From assembly GCF_000252165.1 (NCBI RefSeq), contig NZ_BAET01000014.1, positions 124,001 through 188,000 of the forward strand: a stretch of 64,000 nt of DNA. The letters are read 5' to 3'. Made by a program: the position numbers and the translations under genes. Shown one piece after another: positions 10,401 to 18,827 of the stretch. Position 1 is the first letter of the stretch; each line of letters opens with the position of its first letter. This stretch comes from Glaciecola punicea ACAM 611. Its GTDB lineage: Bacteria; Pseudomonadota; Gammaproteobacteria; Enterobacterales; Alteromonadaceae. Below the pieces are notes generated by a model that had not been told where the DNA came from, made no database searches, and saw only the letters and a list, made by a program, of their open reading frames with translations.

Positions 10401-10591
10401 CGGTTATGATGACGTCGGCGTCTATCATATTAGGCTTGTTACCCGTGCTGTACGGCACCGGCACGGGCAGTGAAATAATGAGCCGCATTGCGGCGCCTAT
10501 GGTGGGCGGCATGATCAGCGCACTTGTGCTTACGCTGCTTATTTTACCGGCAATTTATTTGCTATGGAAAAAACGCAGCCTTAACTCCTAG
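7457..10591 (+). CDS. cusA: CusA/CzcA-family RND metal efflux pump
   Basis: This 1044-residue inner-membrane proton-driven pump has the usual RND build of two sets of transmembrane segments with large periplasmic loops. Marks include the N-terminal WSVHNRFFVLL, TPVDAIPDLSDVQVIIKT, GGIAIAIGAMVDGAIVMTENMHKHM in TM4-5, GSEFMPPLDEGDLMYMP after the repeat centre, and a closing ILPAIYLLWKK. The length matches CusA, and the Met-rich regions fit monovalent copper or silver. The adaptor with a CusF-like tail supports Cu/Ag over Zn/Co/Cd. Start ATGATTAACG overlaps the end of the adaptor gene, so translation is probably coupled. Confidence 0.93.
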   Translation: MINAIIRWSVHNRFFVLLTTLMIIGAGIYTLKNTPVDAIPDLSDVQVIIKTSYPGQAPQVVEDQVTFPLTSAMLSVPGAKTVRGFSFFGDSYVYVIFDDSTDLYWARSRVLEYLSQVAPSLPDNVRPQLGPDATGVGWVYLYALVDKTGQHDISELRAIQDWFLKFELQMVPGVSEVAAIGGMVKQYQVQLDPLKLRAFNIPISAVQMAIKRGNQEVGASSVEMAEAEYMLRTTGYIQSIQDIETIPLGVNNQGTPLLIRDIASVTLGPQMRRGIGELNGEGEAVGGIVVMRAGENAQQTIAGVKAKLEVLKQGLPDGVEVITVYDRSTLIKSALDNLRYKLVAEFIIVALVCMAFLFHIRSSLVAIVSLPIGMLIAFIIMYAQGINANIMSLGGIAIAIGAMVDGAIVMTENMHKHMERTPLTKENRWQIVINSATEVGPALFFSLLIITVSFMPVFTLEAQEGRMFSPLAYTKTYAMAAAAVLAITLVPVLMGYFIRGKVRSEQKNPLNKAITSVYKPLLKCVLVYPKSAIVAALFILVIGFLPVNKIGSEFMPPLDEGDLMYMPTTYAGISIGKARELLQQTNKLIKTIPEVETVFGKVGRAETATDPAPLTMIETFIQLKPKAQWREGLDTESLIKELDQLVDFPGLTNAWVMPIKTRIDMLATGIKTPVGIKIGGPDLAQIQQIGQQLESILSKVEGTASVYSERVANGRYIKIDIKREAAARYGLNIADIQETIAGAVGGVNVSQSIEGRKRFPINVRYLQDYRSSPEALLLLTIITPQGAHIALGDVANISIEDGPPGIKSENARPNGWVYIDIENIDIGHYVRNAMQVVADNLVLPPGYSIAWAGQYEYMQRAKDKLMYVVPLTLAIIVILLYLNFRNMVEVGIIMGTLPFAMIGGIWLLYLQGFNFSVAVGVGFIALAGVAVEIGVIMLVYLDQAYKRMLQEHTSSASTSAKPISLATLQQAVLEGAVMRVRPVMMTSASIILGLLPVLYGTGTGSEIMSRIAAPMVGGMISALVLTLLILPAIYLLWKKRSLNS

Positions 10592-10594
10592 GGC

Positions 10595-10679
10595 ATTCCC
10601 CCGCAGGTGGGAATCTCCAATATTACACGGCAAATTTGCACTTACCTGCAGCCCAAGAGGGTTCCCGCTTGCGCGGGAA
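10595..10679. repeat. Pair of inverted REP-like palindromes
   Basis: After cusA there are two hairpin units. One is at 10595-10614 (ATTCCC ... GGGAAT). The other is at 10662-10679 (TTCCCGC-TTGC-GCGGGAA, seven perfect pairs). Followed outward, both give the same family signature, with GAATCTCC after the first and GGAATGACTG after the second, so they are inverted copies of one short palindromic element. This resembles the common intergenic CATTCCCGC palindromes of many proteobacteria. There is no T-run, so it is not a classical terminator. Confidence 0.6.
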
Positions 10680-10830
10680 TGACTGAGGGTGCAGTGCAGA
10701 TCAACTGTAATGTTCACTAATGAAGAAAACTTATTAATCTATAAAAAAATACAATTTGATTAATATAAGCATTTCTTGCATGCTGAGTAAATACCGAACA
10801 TACATTTCAATTCTTATTAAGGTGGACAGC

Positions 10831-11532
10831 GTGTCTGGATTTGACAAAGTAATAACAAGCTATGCGCAAGCTCTTGAAGGCTTAGAAGATAATATGACCG
10901 TAGTGGCAGGTGGCTTTGGCCTGTGCGGTATTCCTGAAAACCTCATTAAAGAAATTAAGCGAAAAGGCACCAAAGGCCTTACTATTGCGTCTAATAATGC
11001 TGGGGTTGACGGCGCCGGCTTAGGTTTGCTTCTACAAGATAAACAAATTAAAAAAATGATAGCGTCTTATGTGGGTGAGAATGCCCTGTTTGAAAAGCAA
11101 ATGATGAGCGGCGAGTTAGAAGTAGAGCTTACGCCACAGGGCACCTTAGCAGAAAAAATGCGCGCAGGCGGTGCGGGTATTCCCGCCTTTTACACCGCTA
11201 CAGGCTATGGCACACCGGTAGGTGAGGGTAAAGAAGTGCGTGAATTCAATGGCCGTCACTATATTTTAGAAGAGGCTATAGTGGGTGATTTTTCAATCGC
11301 AAAAGCATGGAAGGCAGATCGCTACGGTAACCTCATTTTTCGCAAAACCGCGCGTAACTTTAACCCAATGGCTATAACCGCTGGTAAAATAGCGGTAGTG
11401 GAAGTGGAAGAAATTGTAGAAGTTGGCGAGCTTGATCCTGACGAAATACATTTGCCAGGTATATACGTGAATCGCCTTATTTTAGGTACTTTCGAGAAAA
11501 CAATAGAACAGCGCACTGTGCGCAGCGCCTAG
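10831..11532 (+). CDS. scoA: 3-oxoacid CoA-transferase, subunit A
   Basis: This is the first subunit (233 residues) of a succinyl-CoA:3-ketoacid type CoA-transferase, which moves CoA from succinyl-CoA to acetoacetate or related ketoacids. Motifs include [16 protein letters not shown] near the N-terminus, [26 protein letters not shown] and [18 protein letters not shown] chose GTG 10831 because AAGGTGG (10819-10825) lies just upstream. The frame is open to 10756, but that extension looks unlike protein. Subunit B follows 10 bases later, so the two form an operon. Confidence 0.9.
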   Translation: MSGFDKVITSYAQALEGLEDNMTVVAGGFGLCGIPENLIKEIKRKGTKGLTIASNNAGVDGAGLGLLLQDKQIKKMIASYVGENALFEKQMMSGELEVELTPQGTLAEKMRAGGAGIPAFYTATGYGTPVGEGKEVREFNGRHYILEEAIVGDFSIAKAWKADRYGNLIFRKTARNFNPMAITAGKIAVVEVEEIVEVGELDPDEIHLPGIYVNRLILGTFEKTIEQRTVRSA

Positions 11533-11542
11533 GAGAATTAAT

Positions 11543-12199
11543 ATGGCTTTAACTCGCGAACAACTTGCACAACGTGTTGCTCAAGAATTTCAAGACGGCT
11601 TTTACGTAAATCTTGGCATTGGCATACCCACGCTGGCGGCTAACTTTATTCCACAGGGTATGCAGGTAATGCTGCAGTCTGAAAATGGCTTGCTAGGCAT
11701 GGGGCAGTTTCCTACTGAAGACGAAGTAGACGCAGACCTTATTAACGCCGGCAAGCAAACCGTGACGATGGTAAAAGGCGCGTCGTTATTCTCATCGGCT
11801 GAGTCATTTGCCATGATCAGAGGCGGTCACGTTGACTTAACGGTACTAGGCGCGTTTGAAGTAGACTGCCAAGGTAATATTGCTTCTTACATGATACCCG
11901 GTAAGCTAATTAAAGGCATGGGCGGGGCGATGGATTTAGTCGCAGGTGCAGACAATATTATTGTGACTATGACCCACGCGTCTAAAACAGGTGAGTCGAA
12001 ATTACTGAGTGAATGTACATTGCCGTTAACGGGTAAAGGCTGCATTAAGCGAGTGTTAACGGATCTTGCTTTGATGGACATTGAAGATGGCAAGTTTATT
12101 TTGCGTGAGCGTGCGCCTGGAGTCAGCGTTGAAGAAATAAAGCGCTTAACATCTGGGGCCTTAGTGGTGCCTGAGCATGTTCCTGAAATGATCTTTTAG
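11543..12199 (+). CDS. scoB: 3-oxoacid CoA-transferase, subunit B
   Basis: This is the second, catalytic subunit (218 residues). It has the conserved SENGLLGMG motif around residues 51-59, whose glutamate forms the CoA thioester intermediate. It also has GIGIPTLAANFI near the start, GGHVDLTVLGAFEVD, and MTHASKTGESKLL. The gene has AGGAG about seven bases ahead of its ATG and lies directly behind subunit A. It ends about 110 bases before the convergent RND gene, with no clear terminator. The likely role is ketone-body or short-chain ketoacid use. Confidence 0.92.
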   Translation: MALTREQLAQRVAQEFQDGFYVNLGIGIPTLAANFIPQGMQVMLQSENGLLGMGQFPTEDEVDADLINAGKQTVTMVKGASLFSSAESFAMIRGGHVDLTVLGAFEVDCQGNIASYMIPGKLIKGMGGAMDLVAGADNIIVTMTHASKTGESKLLSECTLPLTGKGCIKRVLTDLALMDIEDGKFILRERAPGVSVEEIKRLTSGALVVPEHVPEMIF

Positions 12200-12307
12200 T
12201 ACAACATAAAAAAGCAAAGACGCTATTTGAAAGTTAGGCGCAATATGCGTCGCTCCATTTCGCTCCTTTATTCTTGTTTACTTACTGCATTTTTCTAATA
12301 AAGTAGC

Positions 12308-15300
12308 TTACGTATTAGGTGAATCTACAGCTTTTTTAGATTTAAACGCACCCAATAGCCATCTAAACGCCATCGCAATACTGCGCCCGATAAATTTAAA
12401 AAATTGGCCAATGTCATCGCCAATAATATATAAACTGGGCACCAGTATAAGCGTTACTAAAGTAGCGTACATAACAGCAAAGCCAAGGCCTACCGCCATA
12501 GGGATAACAAAGCCTGCCTGTAAGCTTGTTTCAAACATAATAGGCAAAACACCCACAAATGTAGTGATTGAGGTTAACGTGATTGCTCTAAAACGTGCGC
12601 AGCCTGCTTCTATCACTGCGTCTTTTATGCCATAGCCTTCCTTTCGCCGAGTATTGATGTAGTCGGTCATTACCAGAGAGTCATTCACTACCACGCCGGC
12701 GGCCGCAATAAGACCAAAGAACGAGAATAAACTCAAATCCAAGCCAAACAGTGCATGACCCCAAATAGCGCCGGTAAAACTAAAGGGAATAACCGCCATG
12801 ATAATAAGCGGTTGGGCGTAGCTTTTTAGAGGGATAGCCAGCAGTAAATAGACAAACGCTAATCCCGTGACGAAAAACTTTATTTGTTCTAAGTTTTGGC
12901 TTTGCAGCTCTTCTATTTTGCCGCCAAGCTCAGTTTTTACGCTGGGGAAAGCTTTTTGCATATCGGGCAGCAAGTTTTCCTTTATGTTGTCAACGACTTC
13001 ACTAGGTTCAATCAATTCTTCATCTATAGAGCCCCATACATAAACGCTTCTAAAACCACCTTCGCGTCGAATATAGCTAATGCCTGGTGCTTCATTCAGC
13101 GCAACTACATCGCCTAACATTACTTTTTGGCCTGTGGGGGTGCGTATAACCGTGTATTTTAAATCGGCAAAGCGCTCTCTGGTGAGCTTAGGATAGCGCA
13201 CCATTACGCGCACTTCTTCGCCGTTTCGCAGCACGCGTTGGGCTTCGCCACCGTAAAAACTGGCACCCACTTGACTTGCAATGGTGGATAAATTTAAGCC
13301 TAAATCGTAGGCCACGGCTTTAAGCGACATCTGTACTTCTTTACTGTCGGGATCGATGGTTGAACTAACGTCAAACACGCCTCTTTGACCCTGCAATTTT
13401 TGAATAAGATAGCGGCCGGCCTCGTTTAAGGTGGCGATGTCGGAGCCAAATATTAAATAGCCAAACTCGCCGCCATCACCGCCGCCGTTTAAATCATCTT
13501 GAATCGTGAACGACTTCATGCCAGAAATCTCGGGAATACGCTCGCGCCATCTGCGTGCCAGCTCAAAGGTGTTAAAGTGACGAAGATCTTCATCTACCAG
13601 CGGCGCCAGTATTTGGCCTTCGTTGCGGCCCTGATTATATACCATAAGGTCGCGCACCATGGGACTGCCGAACTCTTCAATTATTTCTGCTTCCACCTCT
13701 AAAATAACCCGCTCTATGGTCTGTAGTGCTTCAATGGTCTCGGTATCTGAAATAGTTTCACTCATTTCAATACTAATACTGGGGAAATCGTGAGGTACGC
13801 TAGGCTCGGGCACCACGCGCACTACGTTTGTGGCAATTAACTGATAAGCAATCGCCAGCATAAGCATGAAAAATACCAGTGTGAACCAGCGATATTCAGT
13901 GCAATATTTTACAAAGTTTTTATAGGGGCCGTTTATAAAACCGAAAAATCGCTTATTAAACCTTGTGCGCCAGCTATTTTCAGGTAGGGGTTTGAAGGTT
14001 GAGGAGGCGATGTGCGCCGGCAAAATGAGTTTTGATTCTACTAACGAAAAAGCCAAGCATAAAATCACTACCGCTGAAATATTGTAGAAAAAGTCAGCGG
14101 AAGGGCCTGAGCTAAACAGCACCGGAACAAATACCGCCATGGTGGTAAGTACCCCAAACGTTGCGGGTGTGGCAACGCGCCTAGCGCCCATAATAACGTT
14201 GTGTACGCTGTTGCCTTTACTTTCTATTTCGGTGTAGGCGCTTTCACCTATTACAATGGCATCGTCTACCACTATTCCAAGTACCATTATAAAGGCAAAA
14301 AGTGATAAAATATTGATAGTGACACCTATCATCGGCATTAGCGCCATAGCGCCTAAAAAGCAAACAGGTAGGCCAATCATGACCCAAAAAGCCAGCTTAA
14401 AGCGCAAGAAAATCGCCAGCATAATAAAGACTAAAAAAGCGCCTTGGGTTAAGTTGTTTAGCATCATGTCTAAACGACCGTTTAAGTAATAGGTGAAATC
14501 CACGACGACTTTTATTTCCACGCCGTTGGGCAATGTTTTATTGCGCGCTTCAATATACGCCTGGACCGAATTTGCCACCGGGATTATGTTTTGCGAGCGC
14601 GTAGCATTTACCTGAATAGACATCGCGTTCATGCCATTAAATTTGAAGTAGCGCTCACCTTCTTCAAAACCATCGTAAATAGTGGCCACGTCTTTGAGTA
14701 ATACTCGAGCGCCATTAGCGCCTATTTTTACTGGAATATCGGCAAATTCTTCGCCATTGTAGAATTGATTTTCTACCCGTACCGCAATAGTGCCCGAGTC
14801 TGTATTTATTTGCCCAGCAGAATAATTGGCTGAATAGCGCGCTATTGCCTGCGTTATATCGCTAATGCTCAAATCGTATTTGCGCAGCATTTCAGGTTGA
14901 ATCTCTACTGCAATTTCATCCGCTGGGGTGTTTGCGCTGGCTAGTTGCACGTTGGCTAGCGCGAGTAATTCATCTTCTACTTGCTTGGCTAAGGGTTTTA
15001 AATCAGTAAGGGGAATATCGCCAACAAGAGACAGTTCCATAACGGGCTGCTCGAACTGCACTTGCGAAACTGTGATAGGCTCCATAGCCGCAGGAAAGGT
15101 GGCAATGCTGTCTATTCTGGCCTGTATTTTGTTGAGCACGTCAGTCAGGTTTTCATCTGGATTAATTTCCATGGTAACGCGGCCACCACCGCGAAAGGAA
15201 CGGCCGACGCTCTTTTTAATTTCGGTTAAATCTTTGGTGGCTTCTTCAATCTTTATGGTGATAGATTCTTCTATTTCTTTTGGAGAAGCGCCTGGGTAGC

Positions 15301-15496
15301 TGATAAAGGCATTTATATAATTAATTTCAATACTCGGAAACATCTGTTTTTGAATAGTGAAGTAGCTGAAAGTACCTAGCAAAATGATCATCAGCATCAT
15401 TAGGTTTGCCGCGACCGGGTTTCGTGCAAAGTAGCCTATTATGCCACCGCCCGTTTTAGAATAATCCGCTTGAGGTAATGGTGTGTTTGAATTCAT
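12308..15496 (-). CDS. RND efflux permease (HAE1-like)
   Basis: This 1062-residue inner-membrane pump is of the hydrophobe/amphiphile type rather than the metal type. It has an N-terminal TM (NPVAANLMMLMIILLGTFSYF), then QMFPSIEINYINAFISYPGASPKEIEE in the porter domain, and a TM4 region MVLGIVVDDAIVIGESAYTEIE containing the paired Asp of the proton relay. The second half has AAAGVVVNDSLVMTDYIN. The adaptor gene sits 11 bases upstream on the same strand, so both are one operon; no outer-membrane partner is encoded here. Likely substrates are drugs, dyes or bile-like amphiphiles, but none can be named from sequence. Confidence 0.9.
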   Translation of the reverse strand: MNSNTPLPQADYSKTGGGIIGYFARNPVAANLMMLMIILLGTFSYFTIQKQMFPSIEINYINAFISYPGASPKEIEESITIKIEEATKDLTEIKKSVGRSFRGGGRVTMEINPDENLTDVLNKIQARIDSIATFPAAMEPITVSQVQFEQPVMELSLVGDIPLTDLKPLAKQVEDELLALANVQLASANTPADEIAVEIQPEMLRKYDLSISDITQAIARYSANYSAGQINTDSGTIAVRVENQFYNGEEFADIPVKIGANGARVLLKDVATIYDGFEEGERYFKFNGMNAMSIQVNATRSQNIIPVANSVQAYIEARNKTLPNGVEIKVVVDFTYYLNGRLDMMLNNLTQGAFLVFIMLAIFLRFKLAFWVMIGLPVCFLGAMALMPMIGVTINILSLFAFIMVLGIVVDDAIVIGESAYTEIESKGNSVHNVIMGARRVATPATFGVLTTMAVFVPVLFSSGPSADFFYNISAVVILCLAFSLVESKLILPAHIASSTFKPLPENSWRTRFNKRFFGFINGPYKNFVKYCTEYRWFTLVFFMLMLAIAYQLIATNVVRVVPEPSVPHDFPSISIEMSETISDTETIEALQTIERVILEVEAEIIEEFGSPMVRDLMVYNQGRNEGQILAPLVDEDLRHFNTFELARRWRERIPEISGMKSFTIQDDLNGGGDGGEFGYLIFGSDIATLNEAGRYLIQKLQGQRGVFDVSSTIDPDSKEVQMSLKAVAYDLGLNLSTIASQVGASFYGGEAQRVLRNGEEVRVMVRYPKLTRERFADLKYTVIRTPTGQKVMLGDVVALNEAPGISYIRREGGFRSVYVWGSIDEELIEPSEVVDNIKENLLPDMQKAFPSVKTELGGKIEELQSQNLEQIKFFVTGLAFVYLLLAIPLKSYAQPLIIMAVIPFSFTGAIWGHALFGLDLSLFSFFGLIAAAGVVVNDSLVMTDYINTRRKEGYGIKDAVIEAGCARFRAITLTSITTFVGVLPIMFETSLQAGFVIPMAVGLGFAVMYATLVTLILVPSLYIIGDDIGQFFKFIGRSIAMAFRWLLGAFKSKKAVDSPNT

Positions 15497-15507
15497 ATTA
15501 GTGCCCC

Positions 15508-16701
15508 TTATTGTGCCGTTGTGGCAGGGTCAAAGCTGCCATTATGTAACACAAGGCTGGCATTTAGCGCGCTTGGGACTTCGATTATTTTTACTTCCAT
15601 GCCGTTTTGCGGATATTCAGGTAAGTTTTTAACTAAGCGGTCGCGCTCGTTTACACCGCTGCTTATAAAGAAAAATGTGCCTTCTTCGCGGATAACTTCT
15701 ACGCTATGAGATTCTAGCTTGTTATTGCTGTCTACCAGCCAAATTTTACGTTTATTGACCAAAGACTGAGGCACTTTAAAGACGTCTTTCAAGGTTTTTC
15801 CAGCAAAGCGTACTTGAACATAGGTGCCAAATTTAATGCTGGGTAAATTATTTTCTAAGCCGTAAGGGTCTTCTATGCGGATCACTAAGTGCTGCATGCG
15901 AGTGTTTTGATCAACCACGCCTAAATTACGGTTCACCATACCTTCACGAATTATACTGCTGCGACCCTGCGTACTTATGGTGGCTGAAGTGTCTTTTAAA
16001 TCGTCTTGAATAAACGCACTGTCAAAACCTGCAATGGGAATAATTACCTCGGCGGTTTCAACATTATTAAGATACGCAACCTGCGTGCCTGCGCTCACAA
16101 ACTGGCCGGTGCCGATGTCTCTAGAAATGATGAGGGCGTCGTAGGGTGCACGTACTTGTGTCTTGGCTAAGTTGCGTTTGGCGATGGATAAAGAGGCTTG
16201 TGCCGATTTCAACTGAGCTTGGGCGCTCATAACTTGGGGCTTGCGCAGGTAAAGATCGCTTACTTGGCTTTGCTGCAAACTACGCGCTTCACGTTTTGCT
16301 ACCTGCTGGCGGGCGAGTTCTTCGGTGAGTGTAGCTTGCGCTAAGGAAATTTGCGCTTCAGCTTGCAGCACCGCAGCTGCGTATGTATCTGGCTCTATGG
16401 TAAATAAAATTTCATTGCGCTTTACCACACCGCCGGCTATAAAGTTTTCGTTCCAGCTGAGCACTTCGCCGCTTACTTGCGCTGAAAGCTGAGTACTCTC
16501 TAGCGGCGTCAGTTCACCAAAACTGGTTATTTCAACCTGATGGTCTATGGGCGTCAATAATTCTACGCTGACGACAGGTCGGCTATCTACCGGTTTTTCC
16601 TCCTCAGTCTCTTCGGCGACTACATGAATCAGGCCCATAATGCCAAAGCCAATGGCTAACATGGCAAGAAGTACTGCTATTTTTATCAACACGGATTTCA
16701 T
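15508..16701 (-). CDS. RND periplasmic adaptor (MFP) protein
   Basis: This 397-residue membrane-fusion protein pairs with the downstream RND permease. It has an N-terminal anchor (IAVLLAMLAIGFGIMGLIHVV), a split lipoyl domain (SGEVLSWNENFIAGGVVKRNE and VRAPYDALIISRDIGTGQFVSAGT), an alanine/glutamine-rich helical hairpin between them (about residues 100-170), and a beta-barrel region to the C-terminus. An acidic stretch, EETEEEKPVDSRP, follows the anchor. The promoter must lie in the 230-base gap behind asnS. Confidence 0.88.
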   Translation of the reverse strand: MKSVLIKIAVLLAMLAIGFGIMGLIHVVAEETEEEKPVDSRPVVSVELLTPIDHQVEITSFGELTPLESTQLSAQVSGEVLSWNENFIAGGVVKRNEILFTIEPDTYAAAVLQAEAQISLAQATLTEELARQQVAKREARSLQQSQVSDLYLRKPQVMSAQAQLKSAQASLSIAKRNLAKTQVRAPYDALIISRDIGTGQFVSAGTQVAYLNNVETAEVIIPIAGFDSAFIQDDLKDTSATISTQGRSSIIREGMVNRNLGVVDQNTRMQHLVIRIEDPYGLENNLPSIKFGTYVQVRFAGKTLKDVFKVPQSLVNKRKIWLVDSNNKLESHSVEVIREEGTFFFISSGVNERDRLVKNLPEYPQNGMEVKIIEVPSALNASLVLHNGSFDPATTAQ

Positions 16702-16835
16702 TTTTATGTTTCCTGTAGCGCATAATAAGATAATTTTTATACTATGGCCTAGTGTACGCGCAATGTGTGTCTAATTTATGTGCCAAATGTAACGAAATAT
16801 TTATTATTTCAAACGGTCTGTTTTATACATGAAAA

Positions 16836-16862
16836 AGGCGTAGAAATTATCTACGCCTCTTG
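16836..16862 (-). terminator. Rho-independent terminator of asnS
   Basis: On the minus strand a stem of eight pairs (GGCGTAGA / TCTACGCC with a five-base loop) is followed directly by a T-run (revcomp of GAAAAA). It lies 80 bases behind the asnS stop and ahead of the adaptor gene, so it separates the two units. Confidence 0.75.
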
Positions 16863-16937
16863 GCTAAGCTTCTTTAGTTGTTTACTCACGTTATAAACCA
16901 AGGGTATCTGCAATAAGCAGCTAACTACCAGCGCTAA

Positions 16938-18335
16938 TCAATAATTTGCATTACCTGGCGTTCTTGGAAAAGGAATGACATCGCGCACGTTTTGTACGCC
17001 AGTAACATAGGCCACCAAACGTTCAAAGCCTAAACCAAAGCCAGCATGAGGCACGGTGCCGTAGCGGCGTAAATCTCTGTACCATGCATAATCATCGGCA
17101 TTTAAATTCATTTCTTTAAGGCGCTGATCAAATACATCAAGGCGTTCTTCACGCTGCGAGCCACCAATGATTTCACCAATGCCAGGTGCTAAGACGTCCA
17201 TCGCAGCAACTGTTTTACCGTCATCGTTTATGCGCATGTAAAAGGCTTTAATGTCTTTCGGGTAGTTTTGCATAATAATAGGTGCGCCAACATGTTCTTC
17301 GGCCAAGTAGCGTTCATGCTCAGATTGCAAATCAACGCCCCACTGCACTGGGTATTCGAATTTTTTGCCGCAGTTTTGCAGTATTTCAATGGCATGCGTA
17401 TAGTCCATGCGCACAAATTCAGAAGAAGTCAGGGCGGTTAAGCGCTTTAGTACGTCTTTGTCGACCCGCTGCTGGAAAAAGGCCATATCATCAGCGCGCT
17501 CTTCAAGCACCGCGTTTACCACATACTTTAGTAAATCTTCGGCTAATTGGGCAACAGTGGCTAAATCGGCAAAAGCCACTTCTGGCTCTATCATCCAAAA
17601 TTCAGCTAAATGACGGCTGGTGTTAGAATTCTCAGCTCTGAAAGTAGGTCCGAAGGTATATACTTTTGACATGGCGGTGCAGTAGGTTTCAAGGTTTAAT
17701 TGGCCCGACACGGTTAAAAAGGTTTCTTTACCAAAAAAATCTTGGCTGTAGTCTACTTGGCCTTTGTCGGTCAAGGGTAAGTTTTGCATGTCAAGCGTGG
17801 AGACTCTAAACATTTCTCCTGCGCCTTCTGTGTCAGAAGCGGTTAGAATGGGTGTGCTTATCCACAGATAGCCACGCTCGTGAAAGAAGCGGTGTACTGC
17901 TTGAGACAGTGAGTTTCTAACGCGTGTAACCGCGCCAATAAGGTTGGTGCGTGCGCGCAGATGAGCGTGTTCGCGCAAATACTCAATACTGTGGCGCTTG
18001 GCGGCCATAGGATAGGTGTCTGGATTTTCTACCCAACCGACTATTTGCATGTCACTTGCTTCAATTTCTATTGCTTGGCCTTTACCTTCGGACTGCTTAA
18101 CAATACCCGTTGCGACAAGCGAGCAGCCTGTGGTGAGTTTAAGGATGTCTTCATAGTTACTAAGGCTATTTAATGCGACTACTTGTACGGGGTCAAAACA
18201 ACTGCCGTCGTGCACGGCAATAAAAGAAAGACCGGCTTTAGAATCACGTTTGGTACGCACCCATCCCTGTACGCTGATAGTACTGCCAACCTCAAATTTA
18301 CCAGCCAGTACGTCGGCGACTGGGGCTTTACTCAT
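16938..18335 (-). CDS. asnS: Asparaginyl-tRNA synthetase
   Basis: This 465-residue class II synthetase charges tRNA-Asn in the cytoplasm. It has an N-terminal OB-fold anticodon domain ([19 protein letters not shown]). Motif 2 region [21 protein letters not shown] and motif 3 [15 protein letters not shown] are intact. I chose ATG 18335 because GGAG stands six bases ahead of it and the length then equals the usual 466 residues. The frame remains open about 80 codons upstream but that part has no family resemblance. A strong terminator follows. Confidence 0.95.
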   Translation of the reverse strand: MSKAPVADVLAGKFEVGSTISVQGWVRTKRDSKAGLSFIAVHDGSCFDPVQVVALNSLSNYEDILKLTTGCSLVATGIVKQSEGKGQAIEIEASDMQIVGWVENPDTYPMAAKRHSIEYLREHAHLRARTNLIGAVTRVRNSLSQAVHRFFHERGYLWISTPILTASDTEGAGEMFRVSTLDMQNLPLTDKGQVDYSQDFFGKETFLTVSGQLNLETYCTAMSKVYTFGPTFRAENSNTSRHLAEFWMIEPEVAFADLATVAQLAEDLLKYVVNAVLEERADDMAFFQQRVDKDVLKRLTALTSSEFVRMDYTHAIEILQNCGKKFEYPVQWGVDLQSEHERYLAEEHVGAPIIMQNYPKDIKAFYMRINDDGKTVAAMDVLAPGIGEIIGGSQREERLDVFDQRLKEMNLNADDYAWYRDLRRYGTVPHAGFGLGFERLVAYVTGVQNVRDVIPFPRTPGNANY

Positions 18336-18504
18336 ATTATTCTCCATAGATTTATTCAAGCTATTGATTTTTTGCCGAAAGACAAGGTAAGTTATATAAG
18401 CAACAAACGCTTTGCGTAATATAGTTGCCGTTCTCCTTATTACTAATAGTATACTGTACTCAATCGTTGTTGACACTACCGTATAAACAATATGCTGAAT
18501 AAAA

Positions 18505-18720
18505 ATGCCGAATAGAAATGATGCGTCCAAGCTTATAGGTGAAAGCAGTTTGCGTATGCTTGACAGCTTCGAAGACAGACGCAAGATGAACCGTAGTAAC
18601 GATACTTTTTATCGAGCAGTGTTGGGGATTAATGTATTTGCATGGGCTTTGTTAGCCGGCTCGCTTATTTTATTTCGTTACGCTAGGCCCGAATTTATCA
18701 CCGGAATAAAGACAGCGTAA
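18505..18720 (+). CDS. Small single-TM protein of unknown function
   Basis: This 71-residue product lies divergent from asnS. The first half is polar with charged residues ([15 protein letters not shown]). Residues about 41-60 form one hydrophobic segment ([19 protein letters not shown]) followed by a basic tail. I see no ribosome-binding site that settles the start; the second Met (residue 18) is also possible. I do not recognise the family. The clean polar/TM/basic layout makes it more likely real than chance. Confidence 0.45.
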   Translation: MPNRNDASKLIGESSLRMLDSFEDRRKMNRSNDTFYRAVLGINVFAWALLAGSLILFRYARPEFITGIKTA

Positions 18721-18827
18721 TCCCAATAGCTTCGCGTGCTGAAATCTTTAAGCCATCTAAGTGCGTCCCAGTTCAGCGAAACATAGCGCATTGTGAAGCG
18801 AATTCACTTCAAAAGGTACCGACGTTG

